Counted from the stretch's first letter, positions 16,142-26,759 are shown. The stretch: DNA of 43,264 nucleotides from Flavobacterium branchiophilum NBRC 15030 = ATCC 35035 (GCF_002217205.1 NZ_MUGT01000019.1:11594-54857); one strand, 5' to 3'. Notes: a model not told the origin generated them from the sequence alone. A program made the numbers and translations.

Positions 16142-18976
16142 ATGAAAGTCTATTTATTTATTTTGTCATTGTTTGTTTGTAGCTTTTCATTTGCTCAAAC
16201 TTCAATTTCTGGAGTTGTTACAGACGGTAACAACAATCCTGTGGCTGGAGCTAATGTAAAAGTTTCAGGCGAAGCCGCAGGCACCATTAGCGATGCTGAT
16301 GGAAATTTTTCTTTAAAAACCAGTAAAAAACCACCATTAACTTTGGTTGTTACCAGTGTTGGGTATAACCAACAGTCAATTGCTGTTTCTAGTAGCAATC
16401 AAAAAGTTACTGTAAAATTAACCAGCGAAGAAACAAAACTAGAAGAAATTGTAGTATCGGCTTCTAGAACTCCCGAAAAAGTAAAAGAGTCGCCTGTTAC
16501 TATCGAAAGAATGAGCATTCGTGACATTAAAAAAACAGCTTCTCCATCGTTTTATGACGGATTAGAAAACTTGAAAGAAGTACAAATGAATACCAGTAGT
16601 ATGTCATTCAAGTCTATCAATACCCGTGGATTTGCCTCTGTTGCCAACACCCGTTTTATGCAATTAGTTGATGGTATGGACAATTCATCGCCATTGCTCA
16701 ATTTTGTTATTGGTAATATGATTGGAGTATCTGAAATAGACGTGCAAAGTGTAGAATTATTACCAGGAGCTTCATCTGCATTGTATGGTGCCAATGCGTT
16801 CAATGGAATTTTGTTTATGAACAGCAAAAGCCCTTTTACCAGTCAGGGTGTTAGAGCTTATGCAAAATTTGGTCAAACGTATCAAAAAGCCGCAGGTGCA
16901 AACGAATATTATGATTATGGCGTTAGAGTAGCACATGCGTTTACCAAACATTTTGCTGCAAAAGCCAATTTTACTTTTTTAAGTGGAACAGATTGGTTTG
17001 CAACAAATTATGATGATGGAAATATTTCTGGAAAAGACAGAAGTTATTATAACTATAACGGAATTAATGTGTATGGAGATGAGGTTTCTACAAATTTAAA
17101 AGGAGTAGGACAATCATTGGCTGCTTTGGGATTGTTGCCTGCATCGGCTGTAAATTTATTGCCAAGTTATAACGTGAGTAGAACAGGGTATAAAGAAACC
17201 GAAATTACAGATAACAAAGTACGAAACGCTAAAATTGATTTCTCTTTGCATTTCAAACCATGGGCAAATGATGTTGAAATCATTTGGCAAAGTAAATTTG
17301 GATTTGGAAACACCGTTTATCAAGGAGCAAATCGTTATTATTTGAATGGCTTTTTTATGCAACAACATAAAATAGAAGTAAAAGGCAAAAACTTTTTTGT
17401 AAGAGGATATACTACAACAGAAGATGGTGGACGCTCTTATGATATGTTGTTTACTGCTATCAACGTAAACAGAAAATGGAAAGACGACCGTACTTGGTTT
17501 GGTCAATATGCGGGTGCTTATGTTCAAGCCACTCTAGGCGGTGCAACACCAGATCAAGCCCACGCTGCCGCAAGAAACGTAGCCGATACCGGAAGATTGA
17601 TTCCTGGAACAACTGCTTTTACCAATGCTTTTAATCAAGTAATTGCAGACCCAGATGTATTAACTGGATCAAAACTTGTTGATAACTCAAGAATATATCA
17701 TGGAGATGCCAATTACAATTTCAAAGATTTATTTAAGCCAGTTGAAATACAAGTTGGTGGGTCTTATAGAGAATATCAATTGAACTCTTTTGGTAGAATT
17801 TATACCGATGCCAATGGGCCAATCTATTATTCAGAATATGGAGTTTATACTCAATTACAAAAGAAATTAATGGAAGATCGCTTAAAATTAACAGGTTCTG
17901 TTCGTTATGACAAATCTAAAAATTTTGATGGAAGCTTTTCTCCAAGAATTTCTACTGTATATACAGCTGGCGAAAAGAAAGACCATACCTTTAGAGGATC
18001 GTTTCAAACAGGTTTTAGAAACCCATCTACTCAAGATCAATACATTGGTTTCAACGTAGGGAGCTCTGTATTAGTAGGTTCTGCTCCTGACAACTTAACT
18101 CGTTTCAGAGAAACTTTACCTGTATCAACAACGGTTGGACAAGCATTTGCTGGAGGTGCATCTGTTGTCATGACGGGTTTAAATGCTTACAATAATTCTT
18201 ACACAGCTTCATCTGTTCAAGCCTTTTCAGCTTTGGCACCTACAAATATTGCGGCTGCAGCTGCTTTGCTAAAAAAATCAAATGCGGCAGGTGTAAAACC
18301 AGAAACTGTTAAAGCATTTGAATTAGGATACAGAGGACAATTGGCTGGAATTAATATCGATTTGAATGGTTATTACAATATCTACAACAACTTTTTAGGT
18401 AACTTAATTGTTGTTGCTCCTTTTTATGGTACAGCTGTAAATAGTCCAAATCCAGCAGGAAACCCAGCTACTGATTTAAGCACACAATCTTTGCATGCTT
18501 TAACTAATGGAAACACTAGAGTTTACCAACTTTATACCAATACGGATATCGAAATAGAATCTATTGGATTTGGTGTAGGTTTGTCTAAAAAAATTATTAA
18601 AGATTTTGAATTGAGTGCCAATTATAATTATGCTCAATTCAATTTTGATCAATCATTAGATCCTAGTTTTGAAGCTGGTTTCAATACACCAAAACACAAA
18701 GCAAAAGTATCTATCAGCAACGATAAATTATTTAAAAATTTTGGATTTAATGTGAGCGGACGATACAATACCAAATACAAATGGGAATCTACTTTCTTTG
18801 ACGGAATGATTGACGCTGCTACTGTAATAGATGCTCAAATTAATTATAACTTTACCAAACTAAAATCAACTTTAAAAGTTGGAGCATCAAATTTAGGTGG
18901 GAAAGAATACAACCAAGTTTTTGGAGCGGGTCTTATTGGACAACAATATTTTGTGTCTTGGACAATCAACCCATAA
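16142..18976 (+). CDS. TonB-dependent receptor with carboxypeptidase-like regulatory domain
   Basis: A 944-residue outer-membrane receptor. The signal peptide ends SFSFAQ near residue 19. Next comes a carboxypeptidase-like Ig domain (ISGVVTDGNNNPVAGANV, GTISDADGNFSL), then the plug domain with VEIDVQSVELLPGASSALYG-type motifs (seen as ELLPGASSALYGANAFNGI), then a long barrel ending in an aromatic strand (QYFVSWTINP). It is not followed by susD; the next gene, 28 bp on, encodes a GDSL lipoprotein, so the two are probably co-expressed as a small uptake system. The ligand is unknown. I start at the ATG at 16142; a TTG 30 bases upstream would break the signal peptide. Confidence 0.88.
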   Translation: MKVYLFILSLFVCSFSFAQTSISGVVTDGNNNPVAGANVKVSGEAAGTISDADGNFSLKTSKKPPLTLVVTSVGYNQQSIAVSSSNQKVTVKLTSEETKLEEIVVSASRTPEKVKESPVTIERMSIRDIKKTASPSFYDGLENLKEVQMNTSSMSFKSINTRGFASVANTRFMQLVDGMDNSSPLLNFVIGNMIGVSEIDVQSVELLPGASSALYGANAFNGILFMNSKSPFTSQGVRAYAKFGQTYQKAAGANEYYDYGVRVAHAFTKHFAAKANFTFLSGTDWFATNYDDGNISGKDRSYYNYNGINVYGDEVSTNLKGVGQSLAALGLLPASAVNLLPSYNVSRTGYKETEITDNKVRNAKIDFSLHFKPWANDVEIIWQSKFGFGNTVYQGANRYYLNGFFMQQHKIEVKGKNFFVRGYTTTEDGGRSYDMLFTAINVNRKWKDDRTWFGQYAGAYVQATLGGATPDQAHAAARNVADTGRLIPGTTAFTNAFNQVIADPDVLTGSKLVDNSRIYHGDANYNFKDLFKPVEIQVGGSYREYQLNSFGRIYTDANGPIYYSEYGVYTQLQKKLMEDRLKLTGSVRYDKSKNFDGSFSPRISTVYTAGEKKDHTFRGSFQTGFRNPSTQDQYIGFNVGSSVLVGSAPDNLTRFRETLPVSTTVGQAFAGGASVVMTGLNAYNNSYTASSVQAFSALAPTNIAAAAALLKKSNAAGVKPETVKAFELGYRGQLAGINIDLNGYYNIYNNFLGNLIVVAPFYGTAVNSPNPAGNPATDLSTQSLHALTNGNTRVYQLYTNTDIEIESIGFGVGLSKKIIKDFELSANYNYAQFNFDQSLDPSFEAGFNTPKHKAKVSISNDKLFKNFGFNVSGRYNTKYKWESTFFDGMIDAATVIDAQINYNFTKLKSTLKVGASNLGGKEYNQVFGAGLIGQQYFVSWTINP

Positions 18977-19004
18977 TTTTTAATAATTTTAAAATATTAA
19001 TATC

Positions 19005-20564
19005 ATGATAAAAAATTTCAAATGGCTATTTTTGGTTTCATTAACCTTTGTAGCTTGTAATAATTCAGACGATGTTGTTACAGATGCCAATTCTATCGAT
19101 GGAAGCCCTTTAACGGCTGGTTCTGCAAATTTTTCAAAATATGTAGCATTAGGCAATTCCTTGTGTGCGGGTTATAGCGACGGTGCCTTATTTAAAGCAG
19201 GACAAGAAGGTGCTTATCCTAATATTTTGGCTCAACAATTTGCATTAGTTGGAGGTGGCGACTTCAAAACCCCTTACATGTCAGACAATATTGGAGGTAT
19301 GCTTGCTGGTGGCACCATGATTCAAACACCAAGATTGTATTTTAACGGAACAGGACCTGTACCAGTCTCTGGCACACCAACAACCGAATTGACCAACCAT
19401 TTAACAGGGCCTTTTAATAATTTAGGAGTTCCAGGTGCCAAAAGTTATCATTTATTAGCACCAGGTTATGGCAGTTTGGCAGGTATAGCCACTGGTCAGG
19501 CCAATCCTTATTACGTAAGATTTGCATCGTCGGCTACTTCAAAAGTAATAGACGATGCAGTAGCTCAAAGCCCAACATTTTTCTCTCTTTGGATAGGTAA
19601 CAATGATGTATTAGGATATGCTACTTCTGGCGGAACAGGTGTAAACCAAACAGGCAACATGAATCCTGCAACGTATGGTGGAAGCGATATTACCGATCCA
19701 ACATTTTTTGCGGGTGTCTATAATAATTTAGTAACTGCCCTTACTGCCAATGGTGCAAAAGGAGTAGTATCAAACATTCCTTATGTAACTTCGGTACCTT
19801 ATTTTACTACTGTTCCTACAAATGCCATACCAGGATTACCAGCGGCAAGTGCTACCCAATTAAACCAATTATTTGGAGGCATCAATAATGCCTTAACAGC
19901 AGCGGGTTTGCCAACACGTTTTGCAACATTAAAGGCCGATGATGGCAATGCTGCAACAGACGATAGCAACCCTTTATTAATCAAAGACGAAAGCTTGTTA
20001 AACATTGCAACTCAAATCACAAGTGCCTTAACAGCAGCAGGATATCCCGCAGCTACCGCAGGTTTTCTAGGCGGATTGTATGGTCAGGCCAGACATGCTA
20101 GCAATGCAACAGCAACAAAAGATTACATCCTATTAACGGCTCGTACAGTTATTGGAACTACCCAAACAGGAGCACCTTCCCCTTTCAATACAATTGGTGT
20201 TTCTTATCCAATGGCAGACAATACCACTTTAACAGCATCAGAAGTAGCCGAAGTAAAAACAGCAACCGACGCATACAACAACGCTATTCGTAGTATTGCT
20301 ACTGCAAAAGGATTAGCTTTTGTAGATGCCAATGCCGTATTGAATCAAGTAGCCACTACCACAGGATATACAGCCAACGGATTTACAATGCTTTCTACTT
20401 ATGTAACTGGTGGAGCGTTTTCTTTAGACGGTATTCATCCTAGCCAAAGAGGCTATGCCTTGATAGCCAACAAGTTTTTGGAAGCCATCAATACTAAATA
20501 TGGTTCTAATTTTAAAGGGGTAGATTTAGGAAAATATAGAATTTTATTTCCCGCATCACTTTAA
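19005..20564 (+). CDS. GDSL/SGNH-family outer-membrane lipoprotein esterase
   Basis: A 519-residue lipoprotein (lipobox ending at C18, FVAC) with an SGNH hydrolase domain. Block I reads ALGNSL, with S52 as the nucleophile and GNSL in place of GDSL. The oxyanion block is GNND at residues 198-201. The catalytic pair is D475-x-x-H478 in LDGIHPS. SGNH enzymes cleave esters of lipids or acylated sugars. Large low-complexity Ala/Thr/Gly regions separate the blocks and make the protein longer than a single SGNH domain. The pairing with the TonB receptor directly upstream suggests that it releases or trims the receptor's ligand at the cell surface, an inference. Confidence 0.85.
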   Translation: MIKNFKWLFLVSLTFVACNNSDDVVTDANSIDGSPLTAGSANFSKYVALGNSLCAGYSDGALFKAGQEGAYPNILAQQFALVGGGDFKTPYMSDNIGGMLAGGTMIQTPRLYFNGTGPVPVSGTPTTELTNHLTGPFNNLGVPGAKSYHLLAPGYGSLAGIATGQANPYYVRFASSATSKVIDDAVAQSPTFFSLWIGNNDVLGYATSGGTGVNQTGNMNPATYGGSDITDPTFFAGVYNNLVTALTANGAKGVVSNIPYVTSVPYFTTVPTNAIPGLPAASATQLNQLFGGINNALTAAGLPTRFATLKADDGNAATDDSNPLLIKDESLLNIATQITSALTAAGYPAATAGFLGGLYGQARHASNATATKDYILLTARTVIGTTQTGAPSPFNTIGVSYPMADNTTLTASEVAEVKTATDAYNNAIRSIATAKGLAFVDANAVLNQVATTTGYTANGFTMLSTYVTGGAFSLDGIHPSQRGYALIANKFLEAINTKYGSNFKGVDLGKYRILFPASL

Positions 20565-20586
20565 CATTTTTTAAGAATAATTCATC

Positions 20587-20620
20587 AATCCATCATGTTT
20601 TTCATGATGGATTTGTGTTT
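20587..20620 (+). terminator. terminator after the GDSL lipoprotein gene
   Basis: An 11-bp perfect stem AATCCATCATG/CATGATGGATT around TTTTT, followed by a T-rich stretch. Confidence 0.75.
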
Positions 20621-20697
20621 TTAGACGGTTTTGTTAGAGAATTTTAAGCAATATTATCCAAACTTCGATTATTTGTTAATTTTTTATATAAAAAGTG

Positions 20698-20728
20698 TTG
20701 ATTTTTCTATTTTAAAAAATTATATTTG
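20698..20728 (+). promoter_or_regulatory. promoter of atpD-atpC
   Basis: TTG at 20698-20700, a 20-nt spacer and TATATTTG at 20721-20728 followed by C. This is one of the best matches to the Bacteroidetes consensus in the window. The leader to the ATG at 20789 would be about 54 nt. Confidence 0.7.
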
Positions 20729-20785
20729 CACTCTCAAAAAGAGGTATTAAAATCAAACCTGAATAGCTATTTATAAAACACATAA

Positions 20786-22300
<1,515 letters not shown>

Positions 22301-22307
22301 TCCATAT

Positions 22308-22369
22308 ACAATTAACAATTGATAGTTGGCAATTAATTATCCATTGTCAATTATTAATTATCAACTATA
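22308..22369. repeat. AT-rich interleaved inverted repeats between atpD and atpC
   Basis: The spacer is built from repeated AATTGATAGTTG, CAATTAATTA, TTGTCAATTA and ATTATCAACT segments that can pair with one another. Similar AATTGACAATT-type spacers are common in Bacteroidetes. It may form a weak hairpin that lowers atpC expression relative to atpD, which would suit the 3:1 subunit ratio. That role is inferred. Confidence 0.45.
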
Positions 22370-22375
22370 AAAAGT

Positions 22376-22657
22376 ATGATTTTAGAAATAGTATCACCAG
22401 AAGCCTCTTTGTTTAAAGGCGAAGTAACCTCAGTATCTGTTCCAGGTGCCAACGGTAGTTTCCAAATTTTAAACAATCACGCACCAATAGTTTCTATTCT
22501 TAAGCAAGGTATTGTTGCCATAGCAGCTCCTAGTTTCAACTTCTATAAAGAAACAGCACATTTGTTTCAAAAAGTGAATGATCAAAATTATACCTTGACC
22601 ATTTCTTCTGGAACAATCGAAATGAGAGACAACAAAATTATTGTTTTAGCAGACTAA
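22376..22657 (+). CDS. atpC: F0F1 ATP synthase subunit epsilon
   Basis: A 93-residue protein covering only the N-terminal beta-sandwich domain of the epsilon subunit (MILEIVSPEASLFKGEV, the PGANGSFQILNNHAPI turn, and the C-terminal SSGTIEMRDNKIIVLAD strand). The C-terminal inhibitory helical hairpin of E. coli epsilon (about 138 residues) is absent, as is usual in Bacteroidetes. The subunit couples rotation of the central stalk to catalysis in the beta subunits. It follows atpD after a 75-bp repeat-rich spacer and ends in a clear terminator. Confidence 0.93.
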   Translation: MILEIVSPEASLFKGEVTSVSVPGANGSFQILNNHAPIVSILKQGIVAIAAPSFNFYKETAHLFQKVNDQNYTLTISSGTIEMRDNKIIVLAD

Positions 22658-22675
22658 ATCAATAAAGTTTCAAGT

Positions 22676-22708
22676 AAAAAGCCAAACCGTTTTGTTTGGC
22701 TTTTTTTT
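22676..22708 (+). terminator. terminator after atpC
   Basis: Stem AAAGCCAAAC/GTTTGGCTTT with a 6-nt loop and eight T after the stem GGC. Confidence 0.85.
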
Positions 22709-22868
22709 GTTCTTAAAATTTCGATAAACTACTTCTTTTTATTTATTGAAGGAGAAAAAACGGGTGTTCTAAAAACAATTAGTTTTATATGTAAAATATT
22801 TTACTATTTGATTATAATAAAAATTGAAAATTCACTACTTTCGCACATTGATTTAAGACAACAATAAA

Positions 22869-25800
22869 ATGAGTGCAAAATTTACTGAATACAAAGGACT
22901 TGACTTGCCAAAATCGGCAGAAGAAGTGCTGGATTTTTGGAAAAAAGAAACAATATTTGAAAAAACAGTAAGTACTCGTGAGGGAAATCCTCCTTACGTG
23001 TTTTTTGAAGGGCCGCCTTCGGCAAATGGTTTACCAGGCATTCACCACGTGATGGCACGAGCAATTAAAGATATATTTTGTAGATATAAAACCCAAAAAG
23101 GCTACCAAGTAAAACGCAAAGCGGGCTGGGATACCCACGGATTGCCAGTAGAATTGGGTACCGAAAAAGAACTCGGCATCACCAAAGAAGATATTGGTAA
23201 AACCATCACTGTAGCACAATACAACGAAGCGTGCAAACGTACCGTAATGAGATACACAGATATTTGGAACGATTTGACCGAAAAAATGGGCTATTGGGTC
23301 GATATGGAAGACCCCTATATCACCTATAAATCTAAATATATGGAATCGGTATGGTGGTTGCTCAAACAAATTTACAACAAGGATTTGATGTACAAGGGCT
23401 ATACCATCCAACCTTATTCGCCAAAAGCAGGAACAGGATTGTCTTCGCATGAGGTCAATCAGCCAGGAAGTTATAGAGATGTAACCGATACAACGGTGGT
23501 GGCACAGTTCAAAAGCCCCCTAACCCCCGCAGGGGGAATTGATAGCAATTCCATTTTAAAAGCATTCGGTCTTAGCTCCCCTCTTTCGGAGGGGATGGGG
23601 GAGGCTTTTTTCCTCGCTTGGACAACTACGCCTTGGACGTTGCCATCAAATACAGCATTAACAGTTGGCCCAAAAATTGATTATGTATTAGTAAAAACCT
23701 TCAATCAATATACGTTTGAACCAATACATGTGGTTTTGGCTAAAAATTTAGTAGGCAAACAATTTGCTGGAAAAACATTTGAAAAAGTAGAAACCATCGA
23801 AGCATTTGAAGAGAAGGCAGCTGTTTTTACTTCAAACATTCCCCCTTCGGGGGCTAGGGGGCTTCCCTTTTTGATTTTAGCCGAATGTAAAGGTTCAGAT
23901 TTAGTTGGAATTCGTTACGAGCAATTGATGCCATTGGCTTTGCCGTATCAAAATCCTGAAAATGCTTTTAGAGTAATTGCAGGAGATTTTGTAACTACCG
24001 AAGATGGAACAGGAATTGTACATACAGCGCCAACTTTTGGGGCAGATGATGCCAAAGTAGCCAAAGAAGCTACGCCCGAAGTGCCACCAATGTTGGTTTT
24101 GGACGAAAACGGAAATCCTGTGCCTTTAGTGGATTTGCAAGGAAAATTTGTTTCGGGGCTTGGTAATTTATCAGGCAAATACGTCAAAAACGACTATTAC
24201 AACGATGGTGAAGCACCAGAACGTTCGGCCGATGTGGAAATTGCGATCCAATTAAAAGAACAAAACAAAGCCTTTAAGGTCGAAAAATATGTACACAGTT
24301 ACCCACATTGCTGGCGAACTGATAAACCCATTTTATATTATCCATTAGATTCTTGGTTCATCAAAGTAACCGAAATCAAAGATAGAATGTTCGATTTGAA
24401 CGAAACCATCAACTGGAAACCCAAAGCAACTGGCGAGGGCCGTTTTGGGAATTGGTTGAAAAATGCCAACGATTGGAACTTATCCCGATCAAGATATTGG
24501 GGAATTCCGTTGCCAATTTGGAGAACCGAAGACAAGCAAGAAGAAATCCTCATAGGTTCTGTGGAAGAATTATACAACGAAATAGAGCAATCCATCGCAG
24601 CTGGTTTTCAAAAAACAAATCCGTTTGCTGGATTTGAAATAGGTAATATGTCGGAATCTAATTATGATTTGGTAGATTTGCACAAAAATGTGGTGGACGA
24701 AATTACCTTGGTTTCTGCCTCTGGAAAACCAATGCAACGTGAAACGGATTTGATAGACGTATGGTTCGATTCGGGAGCAATGCCTTATGCACAATGGCAT
24801 TATCCGTTTGAGAAAAGCCCCCTAACCCCCGAAGGGGGAATTCCTCCGATTGCTGACTTTATAGCCGAAGGAGTGGACCAAACTAGGGGTTGGTTTTATA
24901 CTCTTCATGCAATAGGCACTTTAGTATTTGACAGAATAACCTATAAAAATGTAGTTTCAAACGGATTGGTTTTAGACAAAAACGGACAAAAAATGTCAAA
25001 ACGTCTTGGCAATGCAGTAGATCCGTTCACTACTTTGGCAGATTATGGCCCTGATGCTACCCGATGGTACATGATTTCCAATGCAAATCCGTGGGATAAT
25101 TTGAAATTTGACTTGGAGGGTATTGCAGAGGTACGTAGAAAATTCTTTGGAACGCTTTATAATACGTATTCATTTTTTGCATTGTATGCCAATATTGACG
25201 CCTTTACATACAGCGAAGCTGAAATTCCACTTGAAGAACGACCAGAGATAGACCGTTGGATTTTGTCGGAACTGCATACTTTAACTCAAGTGGTGGACGA
25301 AGCTTATGCTGATTATGAGCCAACAAAAGCAGCTAGAGCTATTTCTGATTTTGTTCAAGAAAATTTGAGTAATTGGTACGTTCGTTTGTGCAGAAGACGT
25401 TTTTGGAAAGGCGAATATGCACAAGACAAAATTGCAGCATATCAAACTTTATATACTTGTTTATTGAGTATCAGCAAGTTATCGGCACCTATTGCTCCTT
25501 TTTATATGGATCAATTGTACCGTGATTTGACACGAGCTACCCATACCGAAAAATTTGAAAGTGTACATTTGGCAAAATTTCCAGAATTTATCAAAAATGT
25601 TGTTGATCAATCGCTGGAAAGCAAAATGCAAAAAGCCCAAACCATTTCGTCATTAGTATTATCACTTCGTAAGAAAGAAATGATAAAAGTACGTCAGCCT
25701 TTGCAACGAATTATGATCCCGATTTTAGATGAACATTTTAGAACAGAAGTTTTGGCAATTTCTGATTTGGTTAAAGCAGAGGTAAATGTAAAAGAAATAG

Positions 25801-26348
25801 TATTGTTAAATGATGATGCTGACATATTAGTCAAGCAAATTAAACCTAATTTCAAAGCTTTAGGCCCTCGATTTGGCAAAGATATGGGGCTGATTGCTAA
25901 GGAGATACAAAATTTTACTGCCGATCAAATCAATTTTTTAGATAAAAATGGAACAATTGAGCTTGTAATTGCCGAAAAAAAGGTAACTTTATCCTTGGAA
26001 GATGTAGAAATTTCATCTCAAGACGTTGCTGGTTGGCTGGTTGCTAATGCCGATGGGATAACAGTTGCTTTGGATATTACTATTACAGAAGAGTTAAAAC
26101 AAGAAGGAATTGCTAGGGAATTAGTAAACAGAATTCAGAACATACGTAAAGATTCTGGATTTGAAGTAACCGATAAAATAAAAGTGCAGTTAGAAAAAAA
26201 TGGTGTATTGGAAGCCGCAGTTTTAAAAAATGCAGACTATATTAAATCGGAAACTTTGACAAAAATGCTAAATTTTGAAGAAAAATTAGAAAATGGCATA
26301 GAAATTGAGTTTGATGACATCAAAACAAAAATATTAATATCTAAATAA
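22869..26348 (+). CDS. ileS: isoleucine--tRNA ligase carrying four in-frame palindromic repeat insertions
   Basis: An 1159-residue cytosolic class I synthetase that charges tRNA-Ile. The HIGH-equivalent is GIHH at residues 57-60 in the form usual for this IleRS subgroup, the editing domain contains TTTPWTLPSNTAL and GTGIVHTAPTF, and the KMSKS loop is KMSKR near residue 709. The tRNA-binding helical domain and a C-terminal extension complete the protein. Unusually, four short GC-rich repeats lie in frame: near residues 215-224, 236-247 and 324-332 (all in the editing domain) and 649-658 (catalytic domain, just before the DFIAEGVDQTRGW segment). They translate as Pro/Gly-rich patches such as SPLTPEGG. 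The reading frame is intact, so the enzyme is presumably active with surface-loop inserts. It is followed after 6 bp by the dksA-like gene. Confidence 0.96.
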   Translation: MSAKFTEYKGLDLPKSAEEVLDFWKKETIFEKTVSTREGNPPYVFFEGPPSANGLPGIHHVMARAIKDIFCRYKTQKGYQVKRKAGWDTHGLPVELGTEKELGITKEDIGKTITVAQYNEACKRTVMRYTDIWNDLTEKMGYWVDMEDPYITYKSKYMESVWWLLKQIYNKDLMYKGYTIQPYSPKAGTGLSSHEVNQPGSYRDVTDTTVVAQFKSPLTPAGGIDSNSILKAFGLSSPLSEGMGEAFFLAWTTTPWTLPSNTALTVGPKIDYVLVKTFNQYTFEPIHVVLAKNLVGKQFAGKTFEKVETIEAFEEKAAVFTSNIPPSGARGLPFLILAECKGSDLVGIRYEQLMPLALPYQNPENAFRVIAGDFVTTEDGTGIVHTAPTFGADDAKVAKEATPEVPPMLVLDENGNPVPLVDLQGKFVSGLGNLSGKYVKNDYYNDGEAPERSADVEIAIQLKEQNKAFKVEKYVHSYPHCWRTDKPILYYPLDSWFIKVTEIKDRMFDLNETINWKPKATGEGRFGNWLKNANDWNLSRSRYWGIPLPIWRTEDKQEEILIGSVEELYNEIEQSIAAGFQKTNPFAGFEIGNMSESNYDLVDLHKNVVDEITLVSASGKPMQRETDLIDVWFDSGAMPYAQWHYPFEKSPLTPEGGIPPIADFIAEGVDQTRGWFYTLHAIGTLVFDRITYKNVVSNGLVLDKNGQKMSKRLGNAVDPFTTLADYGPDATRWYMISNANPWDNLKFDLEGIAEVRRKFFGTLYNTYSFFALYANIDAFTYSEAEIPLEERPEIDRWILSELHTLTQVVDEAYADYEPTKAARAISDFVQENLSNWYVRLCRRRFWKGEYAQDKIAAYQTLYTCLLSISKLSAPIAPFYMDQLYRDLTRATHTEKFESVHLAKFPEFIKNVVDQSLESKMQKAQTISSLVLSLRKKEMIKVRQPLQRIMIPILDEHFRTEVLAISDLVKAEVNVKEIVLLNDDADILVKQIKPNFKALGPRFGKDMGLIAKEIQNFTADQINFLDKNGTIELVIAEKKVTLSLEDVEISSQDVAGWLVANADGITVALDITITEELKQEGIARELVNRIQNIRKDSGFEVTDKIKVQLEKNGVLEAAVLKNADYIKSETLTKMLNFEEKLENGIEIEFDDIKTKILISK
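23512..23540 (+). repeat. GC-rich palindromic element in ileS, copy 1
   Basis: AAAGCCCCCTAACCCCC followed by GCAGGGGGAATT: a CCCCC/GGGGG hairpin in an otherwise AT-rich gene. It is translated as KSPLTPAGGI inside the editing domain. Confidence 0.85.
23574..23610 (+). repeat. second type of GC-rich palindromic element in ileS
   Basis: AGCTCCCCTCTTTCGGAGGGG followed by ATGGGGGAGGCT. CTCC/GGAG and AGCCTCCCCC-type arms can pair, giving a longer hairpin than the other elements. It is translated as SSPLSEGMGEA, 33 bp after copy 1 of the first type. Confidence 0.8.
23839..23864 (-). repeat. GC-rich palindromic element in ileS, inverted copy
   Basis: TTCCCCCTTCGGGGG then CTAGGGGGCTT on the plus strand. 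Its reverse complement matches the other copies (AAGCCCCCTAGCCCCCG). Because it is inverted, it is read as a different peptide, IPPSGARGLP, and still keeps the frame. Confidence 0.85.
24813..24842 (+). repeat. GC-rich palindromic element in ileS, copy in catalytic domain
   Basis: AAAGCCCCCTAACCCCC then GAAGGGGGAATT, differing from 23512-23540 at one base in the loop. It is translated as KSPLTPEGGI between the HYPFE and DFIAEGVDQ segments. Confidence 0.88.
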
Positions 26349-26354
26349 TTCAAA

Positions 26355-26735
26355 ATGGTTGAAGAAATTGTAAGATACTCAGACGCTGATTTAGCTGAGT
26401 TTAAAGAATTAATTATCAAAAAGATAAACAAAGCACAGGCCGATTTGGATTTAATCAAAAGTGCTTATATGAACGATTTGAATAATGGTACAGACGACAC
26501 AAGTCCAACGTTTAAAGCTTTTGAAGAAGGTAGCGAAACAATGAGCAAAGAGGCCAACTCGCAATTGGCAATTAGACAAGAAAAGTTTATTCGTGATTTG
26601 AAAAACGCCCTTTTTCGTGTAGAAAATAAAACGTATGGGGTGTGCAAAGTTACAGGAAAACTCATTTCAAAAGAAAGGTTAATGATTGTGCCACATGCCA
26701 CTATGAGTATGGAAGCCAAAAACTTGCAAAGATAA
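26355..26735 (+). CDS. TraR/DksA-family transcription regulator with degenerate zinc finger
   Basis: A 126-residue DksA-like protein: an N-terminal helical coiled coil (about residues 10-85) and a C-terminal finger region with YGVCKVTGKLISKERL and PHAT. DksA proteins enter the RNA polymerase secondary channel and, with ppGpp, tune rRNA and amino-acid gene transcription. Only one cysteine remains of the usual four zinc ligands, a change common in Flavobacterial members. It begins 6 bp after ileS and ends in a terminator, so it shares the ileS transcript. Its regulatory role here is inferred from the family. Confidence 0.85.
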   Translation: MVEEIVRYSDADLAEFKELIIKKINKAQADLDLIKSAYMNDLNNGTDDTSPTFKAFEEGSETMSKEANSQLAIRQEKFIRDLKNALFRVENKTYGVCKVTGKLISKERLMIVPHATMSMEAKNLQR

Positions 26736-26759
26736 ATTTTAACAAAATTATATCATAAT

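Noticed and set aside
23031-23450. 139-codon minus-strand frame inside ileS
   Set aside because: It is antisense to a fully conserved synthetase domain and has no recognisable protein features.
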